A stretch of DNA of 52,182 nucleotides, taken from NCBI GenBank assembly GCA_013138975.1, contig WTBR01000137.1:1-52182 (forward strand). Reading direction: 5' to 3'. The notes beneath the pieces are model-generated. The model saw only the letters and a list, made by a program, of their open reading frames with translations, ran no database searches and was not told where the DNA came from. Positions 9,066 to 18,223 of the stretch are shown in pieces. Each line of letters begins with the position of its first letter. Positions within the stretch are counted from its first letter, which is position 1. Source of the stretch: Bacteroidales bacterium. Its GTDB lineage: Bacteria; Bacteroidota; Bacteroidia; Bacteroidales; UBA12077. Made by a program: the position numbers and the translations under genes.

Positions 9066-9533
9066 TTATTCTCGTAACTTTTCTTCTCTTGTCCAATCTA
9101 CTCTACTACCTATTAATGAAAATCCGATAAATCCTTTTACATGTAATGTAGTATCGTCCCCATCTTCAAACCACATAAAACATTTATATGTTTTCCCACT
9201 TTTAGGATCATAAATTGTTCCATTATTCCATTCATTATCTTTTGTGTTGAATTCAAAAGCTTTCAATAATTGTAAATTCAAAATCTGTTTCTTTGCCAAT
9301 TCAGGATCTGGATTTTTATCATCAAGTTTGATACTTCCATCTTCTCTTGTAGTAACATTTAGCCATTTAATATTTCCATAATATTTCCCATCTTTTGCTT
9401 TAAATACTTTCACCTGAGAATCTCCGTCCTGTGTCAACCAATATCCTAATACCTTATCGGCATCTTGAGAAAACAAATCGGGAGTAAAAAATGCAACTAA
9501 TAACAGAGTAACAAACAATAATTTTACTTTCAT
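9066..9533 (-). CDS. DUF2147 domain-containing exported protein
   Basis: This 155-residue protein has a signal peptide (LLFVTLLLVAFFTPDLFSQ) and a lipocalin-like beta-sheet domain. It carries the DUF2147 signature: VLGYWLTQDGDSQVKVFK at the start, NGTIYDPKSGKTYKC in the middle, and LHVKGFIGFSLIGSRVDW at the end. The family is exported and widespread in Bacteroidota and Proteobacteria, with no settled function. It stands alone between a TetR gene upstream and a strong terminator downstream, so it is a single transcription unit. Confidence 0.9.
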   Translation of the reverse strand: MKVKLLFVTLLLVAFFTPDLFSQDADKVLGYWLTQDGDSQVKVFKAKDGKYYGNIKWLNVTTREDGSIKLDDKNPDPELAKKQILNLQLLKAFEFNTKDNEWNNGTIYDPKSGKTYKCFMWFEDGDDTTLHVKGFIGFSLIGSRVDWTREEKLRE

Positions 9534-9632
9534 AATGTAGATTTTTTAAGTTTTTGTAGACGCCAAGATAATAAAATTTAAAAAATAATTAATCATCAAC
9601 TCGTATAATTTTATAGTCGTGTTTAATAAACA

Positions 9633-10238
9633 CTAATTAACCATACCATAAAAAAGAATATGTAAAATATCATCAAGATTTGTTTCCAATTCTTTCATAT
9701 CAAATTTTTGTTCAATAATCATACTTTTCTCTAATCCCTTTAAAAATGTTACTAGTACAATAGCTGCAAGTTTTGTATTTGTTAATTTAAATATTCCTTT
9801 ATTTACACCTTCATCTAATATTTCTTTAATGGTTTGTCGCTCTTCTTTATCATATTTTCTTCTTATTCGCTCGGTAAAAGCTAGATTTCCTAAATAGTCA
9901 TTTTTTAATGCTTCATAAAAATTCACCATTTCGTTTAGGTATTTCATTCTTAAAAAGACATAATTTCTAATCTTATCTTTTGGATTATCATTAGCATTTA
10001 ATACCTTTTTTTCCAACTCTCCACTTAACTGCTTAGCCTCATTTCTAACTACTGCTTCGAAAATTTCCTCTTTACTTTTAAAATAATAATAAATAGAGCT
10101 TTTACCAATTCCGGCTGCACGTGCAATATCATCCATCGTTGTTTTTTTGAATCCAAATGTGCTGAAGATATCCGCTGCAATATTTACAATTTTAAGCTTC
10201 GCAGTTTTTTGTTTTTTAATAATATGCTCTTTAACCAT
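9633..10238 (-). CDS. TetR/AcrR family transcriptional regulator
   Basis: I place the start at ATG 10236-10238 (MVKEHIIKKQ), giving 201 residues. An upstream in-frame ATG at 10295 would add a 19-residue hydrophobic leader that has no counterpart in this family. The N-terminal helix-turn-helix is classical: AADIFSTFGFKKTTMDDIARAAGIGKSSIYYYFKSKEEIF. The C-terminal ligand domain resembles the common C-terminal TetR fold (LRMKYLNEMVNFYEAL). The gene is monocistronic by spacing, between DUF2147 and RNase R. The ligand and targets are unknown; autoregulation and control of the DUF2147 gene 100 bases downstream are possible. Confidence 0.88.
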   Translation of the reverse strand: MVKEHIIKKQKTAKLKIVNIAADIFSTFGFKKTTMDDIARAAGIGKSSIYYYFKSKEEIFEAVVRNEAKQLSGELEKKVLNANDNPKDKIRNYVFLRMKYLNEMVNFYEALKNDYLGNLAFTERIRRKYDKEERQTIKEILDEGVNKGIFKLTNTKLAAIVLVTFLKGLEKSMIIEQKFDMKELETNLDDILHILFYGMVN

Positions 10239-10391
10239 ATTTCGACTATTTAATGTTGGAATTCCAAAAATACAATTCAATATAATGTTATTCAATATCT
10301 AAAGTATATTTTTAAAAATAAAATCTAATACAGAAAATGAAAAATCGATGTTTAAAAAATATTAAACACCGATTTACACATATTTTACTTT

Positions 10392-12551
10392 TTAAGCTAG
10401 CGTATAATCAAGCTGCTTTTTCTCAAGATCTGCTCTTACAATTTTTATTCTTACCGGATCTCCAAGTTGGTATGTTTTCTTATTCCTTCTTCCAATAATT
10501 GAATAATTATCCTCATCGAAAAAGTAATAGTCATCATCCAGTTCACGAATATGCACAAGACCTTCGCATTTACTTTCGTTAAGCTCCACATAAAATCCCC
10601 ATTCGGTAACACCTGATATTATTCCATCGAAGTCTTCGCCAATATGGTCTTTCATGAATTCAACCTGCTTATACTTTATTGAAGCACGTTCAGCCTCGGC
10701 AGCCTTTTTTTCTCTTTCAGAAGAATGTTTACACATATCTTCGTACTTGTTTTGACTCATGCTTTTTTCTCCATCCATATATGCTGTTAACATTCTATGA
10801 ACCATCATATCAGGATAACGTCGAATTGGCGAAGTAAAATGAGAATAATGAGAAAAAGACAAACCATAGTGTCCTACATTTTTCGTAGAATATACAGCTT
10901 TAGCCATTGATCTGACAGCCAGAGTTTCAATTACATTTTGCTCTTTTTTACCTTGTACTTGATCAAGCAAATCGTTAATTGAACTTGTAATATTTTTTTG
11001 GCTTGTAGTATTTATTCCATATCCGAATCGCTGAATAAACTTTGAGAATCGTTCTAATTTCTCTGGATCTGGTTTATCATGGATTCTATAAACAAAAGTC
11101 TTCGCTTTTTTACCTTTTTCTACTTTACCTATAAATTCTGCTACTCGTTTATTTGCTAAAAGCATGAATTCCTCTATCAGTTTATTTGACTCCTTCTGCT
11201 CTTTAAAATAAACTCCTAAAGGCTTCCCTTTTTCGTCAATATTGAACTTAACTTCAACACGATCGAAAGTAATGGCTCCATTCTTTAATCTACGAGCACG
11301 TATCTTTTGTGCCAAATCATTTAGTAATAATAATTCTTCCTTAAACACTCCTTCTCCACCTTCAATTATGGCTTGTGCTTCTGCATAATCAAATCGTTTA
11401 TTTGAATTTATTACTGTTCTTCCAATCCATTGATCAAGAACATCAGCATTTTCATCCAACTCAAAAACAATGCTATAACAAAGCTTTTCTTCATTTGCAC
11501 GTAAACTACAAACCATATTCGAAAGTTTCTCTGGAATCATTGGAACAACTCTATCTACCAAATAAACTGAAGTTGCTCGTTCAAATGCTTCTTTCTCAAC
11601 TATCGACTCTGGTGTGACGTAATGTGTTACATCCGCAATATGAACTCCAATTTCCCAGTTACCATTATCTAATTTCTGTATTGATAAAGCATCATCAAAA
11701 TCTTTTGCATCCGTTGGGTCAATTGTGAATGTTGTAATGTCACGAAAATCTCTTCGTTCTTTATAATCTTTTTCAGTTATAAGTTCAGAAGTATTATTAG
11801 CCGCATCTTCTACTCTTTTATCAAATTCATTGGGTAAATCAAACTCCGCTAAAATAGCATGCATTTCGGTGTCATTTTCTCCTGGTTTACCTAATACATT
11901 TACAACTTCGCCAAATGGATTTTTATACTTTTCGGGCCATTCAGTAATTTTTACAATTACTTTATCACCATTTTGGGCACTTTTAAGTTTTGGTAAGGGA
12001 ATAAATACATCATATGGCATTTGACGGCTATTGGCTGTCATAAATGCGAAGTTTTTCGAAACTTCAACAACACCGACAAAGGTATCTCTTGATTTTTTGA
12101 TTATCTCAACAACCTCACCCTCGGGCTGTCGTCCTCGTTTTTTTGCATATAAATAAACTTTTACCTCGTCACCATTTAGGGCATGATTTAAATTTGACTG
12201 TGATACAAAAACATCTTCATCGCAATCTTCAGATATAATATATCCTGCACCTTTCAACGTAAGATCTACATTTCCTGTAATATATCCTCCTTGCGTTGTA
12301 AATTTAAATTTACCTCTCGATATTTCTACTAAGGTACCTAAATCTCTTAATTCATATAAAATCGCAGTTATTAATCCTTTTGTGGAGTCATCTGTAATAT
12401 CTAAACTTTTTGCTATTTGTTTATAATTAAGCAGCTTGCTTGACTCTTTTGTAAACAAGTCAATTATTTTATTTGTAAGTACCTTTTTATTTATACTAAA
12501 ACTATTTCTCTTACCTGTTTTTTTTCCTTTTTTCTTAAATTCTTTACTCAT
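10392..12551 (-). CDS. rnr: Ribonuclease R
   Basis: This 719-residue 3'-5' exoribonuclease of the RNB family degrades structured RNA in the cytoplasm. An N-terminal basic tail is followed by a winged-helix region (about 25-85), two cold-shock domains (about 90-240), and the RNB catalytic core with DPTDAKDFDDAL (residues 278-289; the four Asp residues bind Mg2+). Then comes FSHYSHFTSPIRRYPDMMVHR, here split by the usual spacing, and a C-terminal S1 domain (GIISGVTEWGFYVELNE). The length is close to bacterial RNase R. An SDR gene lies 47 bases upstream, and the two may be co-transcribed. Confidence 0.95.
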   Translation of the reverse strand: MSKEFKKKGKKTGKRNSFSINKKVLTNKIIDLFTKESSKLLNYKQIAKSLDITDDSTKGLITAILYELRDLGTLVEISRGKFKFTTQGGYITGNVDLTLKGAGYIISEDCDEDVFVSQSNLNHALNGDEVKVYLYAKKRGRQPEGEVVEIIKKSRDTFVGVVEVSKNFAFMTANSRQMPYDVFIPLPKLKSAQNGDKVIVKITEWPEKYKNPFGEVVNVLGKPGENDTEMHAILAEFDLPNEFDKRVEDAANNTSELITEKDYKERRDFRDITTFTIDPTDAKDFDDALSIQKLDNGNWEIGVHIADVTHYVTPESIVEKEAFERATSVYLVDRVVPMIPEKLSNMVCSLRANEEKLCYSIVFELDENADVLDQWIGRTVINSNKRFDYAEAQAIIEGGEGVFKEELLLLNDLAQKIRARRLKNGAITFDRVEVKFNIDEKGKPLGVYFKEQKESNKLIEEFMLLANKRVAEFIGKVEKGKKAKTFVYRIHDKPDPEKLERFSKFIQRFGYGINTTSQKNITSSINDLLDQVQGKKEQNVIETLAVRSMAKAVYSTKNVGHYGLSFSHYSHFTSPIRRYPDMMVHRMLTAYMDGEKSMSQNKYEDMCKHSSEREKKAAEAERASIKYKQVEFMKDHIGEDFDGIISGVTEWGFYVELNESKCEGLVHIRELDDDYYFFDEDNYSIIGRRNKKTYQLGDPVRIKIVRADLEKKQLDYTLA

Positions 12552-12598
12552 AATTATATTAATTTTTACAATAATAGCTAATCTATATTAACTGATAA

Positions 12599-13615
12599 TT
12601 AGCTTATTGTTAATTTTTTCTTAAATTTCTCAGCAATATCCCCGATACTTTTTTCGATTGGAATAAATGATTTTCCAATCGCCATTTTTACTTTTTCATT
12701 TGAATACTTCGATACCGAAGTACTTGATTTTATTACTTCTTTCGTTATTTCTCGTTTTTTAATTCCAAGACTACCGGCTATAGTGTCCAGGAAAACTGCT
12801 AGTTGTAGTAATTTCCGACTTGCCTCTTTTCTGGGCTTTGCAATATTCATTGCATCGGATGTTTTATCAAAAAAATCCTTATAAGATAAATTCTCTGCAT
12901 TCAAGATAAATCGTTCTGCACTTATATCACTCTCCATTAATCGAATCATAGATTCCGTAACATCTCGCACATCGACAAAACCTGTTGCTCCATTGGTGAA
13001 ATATTTCATTCCTTTTGCAGCTTTTGTAAATAATGACCCACTACCTGAATTCCAAAACCCCGGTCCTAAAATCACCGATGGATTAACTATAACTGCATTT
13101 AATCCTTCTTGTATACCACGCCAGATTTCCATTTCCGATTCGTACTTACTAATAGAATATGTTGATCTATTTTTAGAAGATGTCCATTTTGAATTTTCGT
13201 CAATTAGTTCTCCATTTAAGGTAATACCTAAAGAAGCAATAGAGCTAACATGACACAGCTTTTCAATATTATTATTCAAACACAGATTAACTACATTTTC
13301 TGTACCCTGAACATTTGCATTTATCATTTCGCTTTTGTCTTTCCCATTAAAAGAAACTATAGCGGCACAATGGTATACATTTCTTATATCTTTAAAACTT
13401 TTTTCAAGTGAATATAAATCTAAAATATCTCCTTCTACCCAATCAATCTTTTGAATCAAGTTTTCTGAATCATCCGAATAATAAGAAAATATTTTTTTTA
13501 CTAAATTTATTTTTTCTCTGTTCCGAATTAAAGCTCTAACAGACTTATTATTTTTAACAAGATCGTACAACAAATGAGATCCCACAAGACCTGTTCCACC
13601 AGTTACTAATATCAT
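12599..13615 (-). CDS. NAD-dependent epimerase/dehydratase (extended SDR)
   Basis: This 338-residue Rossmann protein begins with the extended SDR cofactor motif VTGGTGLVGSHL (TGGTGLVG at 5-12), then VYHCAAIVSF and the catalytic pair Tyr153/Lys157 in YSISK, with HVSSIASLG supplying the Ser. The pattern resembles dihydroflavonol-reductase-like or 3-beta-HSD-like members common in Bacteroidota; the substrate cannot be named. It lies 13 bases after the PNPOx-like gene stop and 47 bases before rnr, so a PNPOx-SDR-rnr transcript is plausible. Confidence 0.87.
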   Translation of the reverse strand: MILVTGGTGLVGSHLLYDLVKNNKSVRALIRNREKINLVKKIFSYYSDDSENLIQKIDWVEGDILDLYSLEKSFKDIRNVYHCAAIVSFNGKDKSEMINANVQGTENVVNLCLNNNIEKLCHVSSIASLGITLNGELIDENSKWTSSKNRSTYSISKYESEMEIWRGIQEGLNAVIVNPSVILGPGFWNSGSGSLFTKAAKGMKYFTNGATGFVDVRDVTESMIRLMESDISAERFILNAENLSYKDFFDKTSDAMNIAKPRKEASRKLLQLAVFLDTIAGSLGIKKREITKEVIKSSTSVSKYSNEKVKMAIGKSFIPIEKSIGDIAEKFKKKLTIS

Positions 13616-13628
13616 TTTGCGAAATTTA

Positions 13629-14063
13629 TTATGATTCTTCTTTTCCCCAAATTAATTTTTTTCCAAAACCTAAACGGTTATCTGTAAATTTAAGAAAACT
13701 TAAATCAATAACCCATAAATTGGTCTTCATTAACATTGCTACAGGAAATCTTTTTAAGTATCTAGCTTTTACCCTTTTTAAAAGATCATCTTTAGGTTCG
13801 TGCATTATTCCCTGAAACTGTATGCCTTGGATTTTACCCACAACACTCGTTTCCAAAACAATAGATCCTGCCACTTTATTCTGTGCTAAAGCATCTTGAG
13901 CATGTTTTGTTTTATGATCGGTAGTAAAGACCAACATGTTTTCATCTTCGTAATAAACATAAAAACAATTTGCACTATATGGAATATTATTCTGTGAAGT
14001 AGCTAAGGTAAGTACGTGATGTTTATTTATAAATTCTTTTATTCTTTTATCAATTTCATTCAT
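13629..14063 (-). CDS. Pyridoxamine 5'-phosphate oxidase-like flavin-binding protein
   Basis: This 144-residue protein has the split beta-barrel pattern of the PNPOx-like/YhbP group: HHVLTLATSQNNIPYSANCFYVY at the N-terminus, MLVFTTDHKTKHAQDAL, and GIQFQGIMHEP. It may bind FMN or heme; it is too short for the pyridoxal-synthesising enzyme PdxH. It is probably the first gene of a transcript with the SDR gene 13 bases downstream. A TAGCTTTG element on the minus strand about 35 bases upstream of the start is a candidate -7 promoter. Confidence 0.8.
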   Translation of the reverse strand: MNEIDKRIKEFINKHHVLTLATSQNNIPYSANCFYVYYEDENMLVFTTDHKTKHAQDALAQNKVAGSIVLETSVVGKIQGIQFQGIMHEPKDDLLKRVKARYLKRFPVAMLMKTNLWVIDLSFLKFTDNRLGFGKKLIWGKEES

Positions 14064-14622
14064 TCTGTTACTAACAATTATTCTTTTAAATAGTTTACAA
14101 AGCTAAGTATAATTTTTCTAATAAAGATTTTACAAAAACTTGTGATTAATATTCAAAATCACAATCAGCTAAAAAGCATATTGTTCAAACACAAAAAATT
14201 ATAATAAATCAACGTAAAATTCAGATTTTATCATTTGAAAATATTCGTATTGAACTTGAATTGAAAGACTTTAACAGATATTGTTGTTGCCAAGATTATC
14301 GGATCAGAAATATTTATTTCCTTAAGGATTATTGCTAGCATGTTTTCAAATTCAAGGTAAGTAATTTTATGTTGTGAAACTGGTAAGTTGTTGGCTCTTT
14401 TATGTACATTGTTTTATAGTGAACTAGCATCAAGAAAACTTTTGAAGGTGATGAATATGTTTAATTAAGTAAGTAATCATCCTGTTATTTAGATATTTAA
14501 CTATACATATTTTAATATAATGAAAATTCCATTTATTGTATGACCTGAATTTATTACATTTAAGCCGATATTTTAAAACAGACAAATAAGAGATACAAAT
14601 TAATTCCCTTTTTAAGAACATT
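14064..14622. other. 559-bp divergent intergenic region, no gene seen
   Basis: The stretch is AT-rich and broken by stops in all frames that I checked. It contains the promoter region of the PNPOx-like gene on the left and presumably that of the AraC gene on the right. I recognise no RNA gene, repeat or relic in it. Its length is high for this gene-dense genome and a decayed gene is possible. Confidence 0.5.
14098..14105 (-). promoter_or_regulatory. Candidate -7 promoter element (TAGCTTTG) of the PNPOx-like gene
   Basis: Reading on the minus strand gives TAGCTTTG, matching the Bacteroidota -7 consensus TAnnTTTG, 34 bases before the ATG at 14063. No -33 TTG at the usual 19-21-base spacing is clear. 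Confidence 0.45.
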
Positions 14623-15459
14623 ATGATTAATAATGAAAATTTCTGGGTATTTTCTCCGCAAACTCAAATATTAAATCCTTTTATCAAATATATATATATT
14701 TTAAAGCATAATAGTAAAGAGACAATAGGATATACTTTACCCCCAACGACTTCACCCATAGTTGGGATTTTTAACGGTGTTTGTTTTGATAACAATAATA
14801 CTTTTTCTATTGAATCTTCGGGTGAAAGTTTTTTAACTAGCAGGATTATTTCTCCACGTGATATTTCTTCAATAGTTGAATTTAAAGGTAACATTGAGCA
14901 AATTGGATTAGTTTTAACTTCCTATGCGTTAAAAGCATTTTCGTTTTTCGAAATGCCCATATATGAAATTAAAAATCAGTTATTAAATCCTCTGGAAGTG
15001 TTTGGTGAAGATGTTAACTTTCTTTTGGAAGAATTATATGAAACAACGGATGTTTCAAAAAAACGAATGATTATTGAAAAATATTTCTGTAGTAAGATAA
15101 TTAATTTAAACTTAGATAAAAGAATGATTTATGCAACAAAATATATTGATAAAAACGCTAGCAATACAAATCTTTCCTCATTATCAAACAAATTAAATAT
15201 CTCATCTAAAACTCTGAACAGACTTTTTAAGGAATATACAGGAATAACTCCGAAAAAATATGTTAAACTAACTCGTTTCAACAATACTATTTCAGCTTTA
15301 AAAAATTTAGAAATTGAAAATTTTACAAAAGTCTCATTACAATATGGTTATTTCGATCAATCACATTTTATTAAGGATTGTAAAGAATTTTGTGGAGATA
15401 ACCCGAAAAATGTTTTAAAAAATCTTATTCCTTATTACGAAAGAATTCTCTGGCAATAA
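14623..15459 (+). CDS. AraC family transcriptional regulator (DUF6597 N-terminus)
   Basis: This 278-residue regulator has an N-terminal ligand-type domain resembling DUF6597 (FSPQTQILNPFIKYIYIL, later QIGLVLTSYALKAF). The C-terminal AraC double helix-turn-helix occupies about residues 165-270, with LSSLSNKLNISSKTLNRLF as the first HTH and VSLQYGYFDQSHFIKDCKEF as the second. The nearest downstream gene is a Calx-beta-like lipoprotein 302 bases away on the same strand, which is a possible target. The inducer is unknown. The start ATG at 14623 is the only one upstream of the domain. Confidence 0.87.
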   Translation: MINNENFWVFSPQTQILNPFIKYIYILKHNSKETIGYTLPPTTSPIVGIFNGVCFDNNNTFSIESSGESFLTSRIISPRDISSIVEFKGNIEQIGLVLTSYALKAFSFFEMPIYEIKNQLLNPLEVFGEDVNFLLEELYETTDVSKKRMIIEKYFCSKIINLNLDKRMIYATKYIDKNASNTNLSSLSNKLNISSKTLNRLFKEYTGITPKKYVKLTRFNNTISALKNLEIENFTKVSLQYGYFDQSHFIKDCKEFCGDNPKNVLKNLIPYYERILWQ

Positions 15460-15761
15460 TCTGGTTCTATTCGTCTCATCTATGATTGTATTTTGTAATT
15501 ATATTAAAATTGAACTTACTATTAAATACCTTGTTTAAATAAGTTTAAGAGTTTTAAATTTCTCCTTTCCTTTTTTTTTGTAAATCATGTAAATGGCAGA
15601 CTGATGTATCAAATTCTGTGAATATGTAGCCTTTTATAAAAAAAATTAAAATGTCCGTTTTTTACAATTTTAATTCTTATTAAAACATTCTATTTATACA
15701 TTATTCTTTCAGATGAAAAATAAAATATCTTAATAATTAACCCTATAAAGCTTATTTAATA
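15460..15761. other. 302-bp intergenic region
   Basis: Located between the AraC gene and the lipoprotein gene on the same strand. It is AT-rich, includes a T-run at 15572-15581, and shows no reading frame, hairpin terminator or repeat that I could support. It probably holds the promoter of the lipoprotein gene and binding sites for its regulator. Confidence 0.5.
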
Positions 15762-17078
15762 ATGAAAAGTATGAAAAGTTTATTAAAATTAATGACCTTA
15801 ATATTATTAATTGGAGTAATATTTAGTGCATGTGAAAAAGAAGAAAAACCAAACATTAATGAAAATGCCTATGTTGCATTTGTTGGTGAATCAGCATCAA
15901 TATCTGAAGGAAGTATTCTTACCATTCCAGTTACAATGGTTGCAAAGGCTACAAAAGACATTGAGGTTCTTTATAAATTAGAGGAGACAAATTGTAAAGA
16001 AGGAATTGATTTTTCTGTTGTAAATAGTGGGACATTAGTTTTTCCTGATGGAATGGGTGTACAAAATATTGAATTAAGCTGTATAACTAATGATATTGTT
16101 GAAGAAGACGATCGAACTGTAAAATTAACATTAACTTCAAACACTGCCGATTTTAATATTGGACTTGAAAATACTAGTACTACTTTTACTGTTACATTGG
16201 TAAATGATGATGAAGTTTCAGTAAATGAAAATGCTTATGTAGCCTTTGTTGAGGAAGCCGGTTCTATCGAAGAAGGAAATGATTTACAAATACCTGTAGT
16301 TATGCTTGCAATTGCTGCAGAAGATGTTACCCTTACTTATAAAATTGAAACTGTCAATTGCGATGCAGGAACTGACTTTTCTGTTTTAAACAGTGGTTAT
16401 TTGGTTTTTCCTAATGGTACCGGCATTCAAAATATTGATTTAACTTGTATTGATAATGATATTTTTGATGCAGAAGAAAGAACAGTAAAACTGACCTTGA
16501 TTTCAAATACTGCAGGTTATAATATTGGATTAAATGACACACTGAAAACCTATACTGTAACTCTTGTAAATGACGATGAAAAACCATTTGAAGTTTCAGA
16601 TTTGTATGGAACTTATCAAGTGACAGGAACGTCATATTTTGATTCAAAAGGAATAAAAGACTTAACTGTTAAAACTAATAAATCATCTGCAATAACACCT
16701 TATACAATTGTAATTACACAACATAATGAGAATAATAAAGTATATATAGCACAATATCTGGACTGTGTGAATTTAACGGGAGCAGATCCATATAGAATTG
16801 AAGCTACTGTTGATGTAGAAAACAAGAATTTCACTATTCTGAGAAATCACGTTATATTTAAAACGGATTTTTCTGATCCGGAAATTGGTGATAATGCAAT
16901 GGTTGTAACTGGTTATTTTGACGGAGTTGCAGTATCTTTCGATGATGTTGTCGGATCAATATCAGAAGACAATACTATTTCCTTTTCCGGGCTTGCCGCA
17001 TTGATTTTAACAGCAGATGAATCTTATGCTGGGGTTTATGATATTTTTACTGATTGCACTTTTACAAAAATTGAATAA
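15762..17078 (+). CDS. Lipoprotein with two Calx-beta-like repeats
   Basis: This 438-residue protein has a lipoprotein signal peptide ending LIGVIFSACEKE, with Cys about residue 23. Two tandem modules of about 115 residues follow, beginning NENAYVAFVGESASISEG and NENAYVAFVEEAGSIEEG. Each ends with FTVTLVNDDE or YTVTLVNDDE and carries a Cys in the same two places. The motif EE-DRTVKLTL and the acidic VNDDE ends are typical of Calx-beta calcium-binding modules. The last 165 residues are a separate beta-rich domain of unknown type. The ATG at 15762 or the internal one at 15771 could be used. A strong terminator follows. Surface adhesion or calcium binding is inference. Confidence 0.78.
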   Translation: MKSMKSLLKLMTLILLIGVIFSACEKEEKPNINENAYVAFVGESASISEGSILTIPVTMVAKATKDIEVLYKLEETNCKEGIDFSVVNSGTLVFPDGMGVQNIELSCITNDIVEEDDRTVKLTLTSNTADFNIGLENTSTTFTVTLVNDDEVSVNENAYVAFVEEAGSIEEGNDLQIPVVMLAIAAEDVTLTYKIETVNCDAGTDFSVLNSGYLVFPNGTGIQNIDLTCIDNDIFDAEERTVKLTLISNTAGYNIGLNDTLKTYTVTLVNDDEKPFEVSDLYGTYQVTGTSYFDSKGIKDLTVKTNKSSAITPYTIVITQHNENNKVYIAQYLDCVNLTGADPYRIEATVDVENKNFTILRNHVIFKTDFSDPEIGDNAMVVTGYFDGVAVSFDDVVGSISEDNTISFSGLAALILTADESYAGVYDIFTDCTFTKIE

Positions 17079-17112
17079 TTATGTAATTACTCCAAATTAG
17101 AAAACAATAAAT

Positions 17113-17146
17113 AAAAAAAGATTGCTCAAAAGGGCAATCTTTTTTT
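17113..17146 (+). terminator. Rho-independent terminator of the Calx-beta-like lipoprotein gene
   Basis: A 13-bp stem has left arm 17113-17125 (seven A then GATTGC) and right arm 17134-17146 (GCAATC then seven T), with an 8-base loop. It lies 34 bases past the stop at 17078. The A-run on the left makes it potentially bidirectional. Confidence 0.88.
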
Positions 17147-17232
17147 ATTTAATCTTAAAATATTCAAATTAGCTATAATCGAATATAAAAATCATGGCGC
17201 CGAACTAAGAAGTAACTCAAAAGAAAACAAAG

Positions 17233-17283
17233 AAACTAAATGTGATTTGATTCTTCCTATTATAATCTAATCACATTTAGTTT
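17233..17283 (-). terminator. Terminator-like hairpin after porB
   Basis: Perfect 15-bp arms AAACTAAATGTGATT (17233-17247) and AATCACATTTAGTTT (17269-17283) enclose a 21-base loop. On the minus strand it starts 11 bases past the porB stop and is followed by a T-rich tract. The loop is long for an intrinsic terminator, so an RNA 3'-end stability structure is an alternative. Confidence 0.6.
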
Positions 17284-17293
17284 ATCTCTTCTT

Positions 17294-18223
17294 TTACTTT
17301 TTTGTTGACCAATTTCTCCTCATGCGTTCCCACTTATAATCTCTGTGCTGAATCACTTTCTCAATATCTTCATCTGTCATGTGTTTAAATCTTCCTTGTT
17401 TTGTTAAATACTCTTTAACTGATTTAAACTCTTTTGGATTTTTGTTTAGTTTAAACTCACTATTTTCATACTCAGCTAAAAATATCAAACCACAGTCAAC
17501 AGCTTCTTTAGCTATTTCAATAGAAGTATGAGTAGGAGTTCCCCAGCCTGTTGGACACGATGCATACACATGAATAAATGTTGCGCCTTTTGTATGTTTT
17601 GCTTTATTTACTTTATTGATAAAATCTTGCGGGTAACCAATACTAGCTGTTGCAGCATATTTAATATCATGCGCAGCAATAATTTCAAATAAATTCTTCT
17701 TATTTGTTTTTGTTCCCGGAAGGTTTTTTCCTGCTGGCGTTGTCGTGGTTTGAGTTCCATACGGAGTCAGTCCACTTTTCTGAATACCAGTATTCATATA
17801 TGCTTCATTGTCGTAACATATGTACAGAACATCGTCGTCGCGGTCAATCATTCCTGATAATGCCTGCAAGCCTATATCAGCAGTACCACCATCACCAGCA
17901 AAACAAACCGTTTTAAAATCTTTTTGTCCTAAAGCTTTTGCTCCGGCAGCAATTCCTGAAGCCATACTTGCAACACCCGGGAAAGTAGTTATGATTGAAT
18001 TATTCACAAATGCCATTTGCGGAAAGATAAATCCTACGGCAGCCATACATCCTGCTGGTAAAGCAGAATACGTTCTTTCTCCCAAAACTTTTAAAGCTAA
18101 ACGAACAGCAACACTTCCTCCACATCCAGCACATGCTTTGTGTCCGTAAAAGAACTCCTTTTCAGTCATGTTTTTAGCAGTCACTCTAGGTATATCAATT
18201 GTTTGATTAGTCATTTGTTTCAA
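17294..18223 (-). CDS. porB: 2-oxoacid:ferredoxin oxidoreductase, beta subunit
   Basis: This 309-residue TPP-binding subunit converts a 2-oxoacid (most likely pyruvate or a branched-chain/2-ketoglutarate analogue) to acyl-CoA with electrons to ferredoxin. It shows CAGCGGS (Fe-S/TPP region), the TPP motif GDGGTADIGLQAL followed by YICYDNEAYMNTG, and CPTGWGTPTHTS. It overlaps porA by 17 bases (18207-18223), a sign of translational coupling, and is the last gene of the gamma-delta-alpha-beta operon. The start could be M4 or the preceding M. The exact 2-oxoacid is not decided by sequence inspection alone; the typical CPTGW near the substrate region favours pyruvate/isovalerate-type. Confidence 0.88.
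   Translation of the reverse strand: MKQMTNQTIDIPRVTAKNMTEKEFFYGHKACAGCGGSVAVRLALKVLGERTYSALPAGCMAAVGFIFPQMAFVNNSIITTFPGVASMASGIAAGAKALGQKDFKTVCFAGDGGTADIGLQALSGMIDRDDDVLYICYDNEAYMNTGIQKSGLTPYGTQTTTTPAGKNLPGTKTNKKNLFEIIAAHDIKYAATASIGYPQDFINKVNKAKHTKGATFIHVYASCPTGWGTPTHTSIEIAKEAVDCGLIFLAEYENSEFKLNKNPKEFKSVKEYLTKQGRFKHMTDEDIEKVIQHRDYKWERMRRNWSTKK

Noticed and set aside
10239..10295. Upstream ATG start of the TetR gene
   Set aside because: It adds a hydrophobic leader not seen in TetR regulators; the ATG at 10238 gives the usual length.
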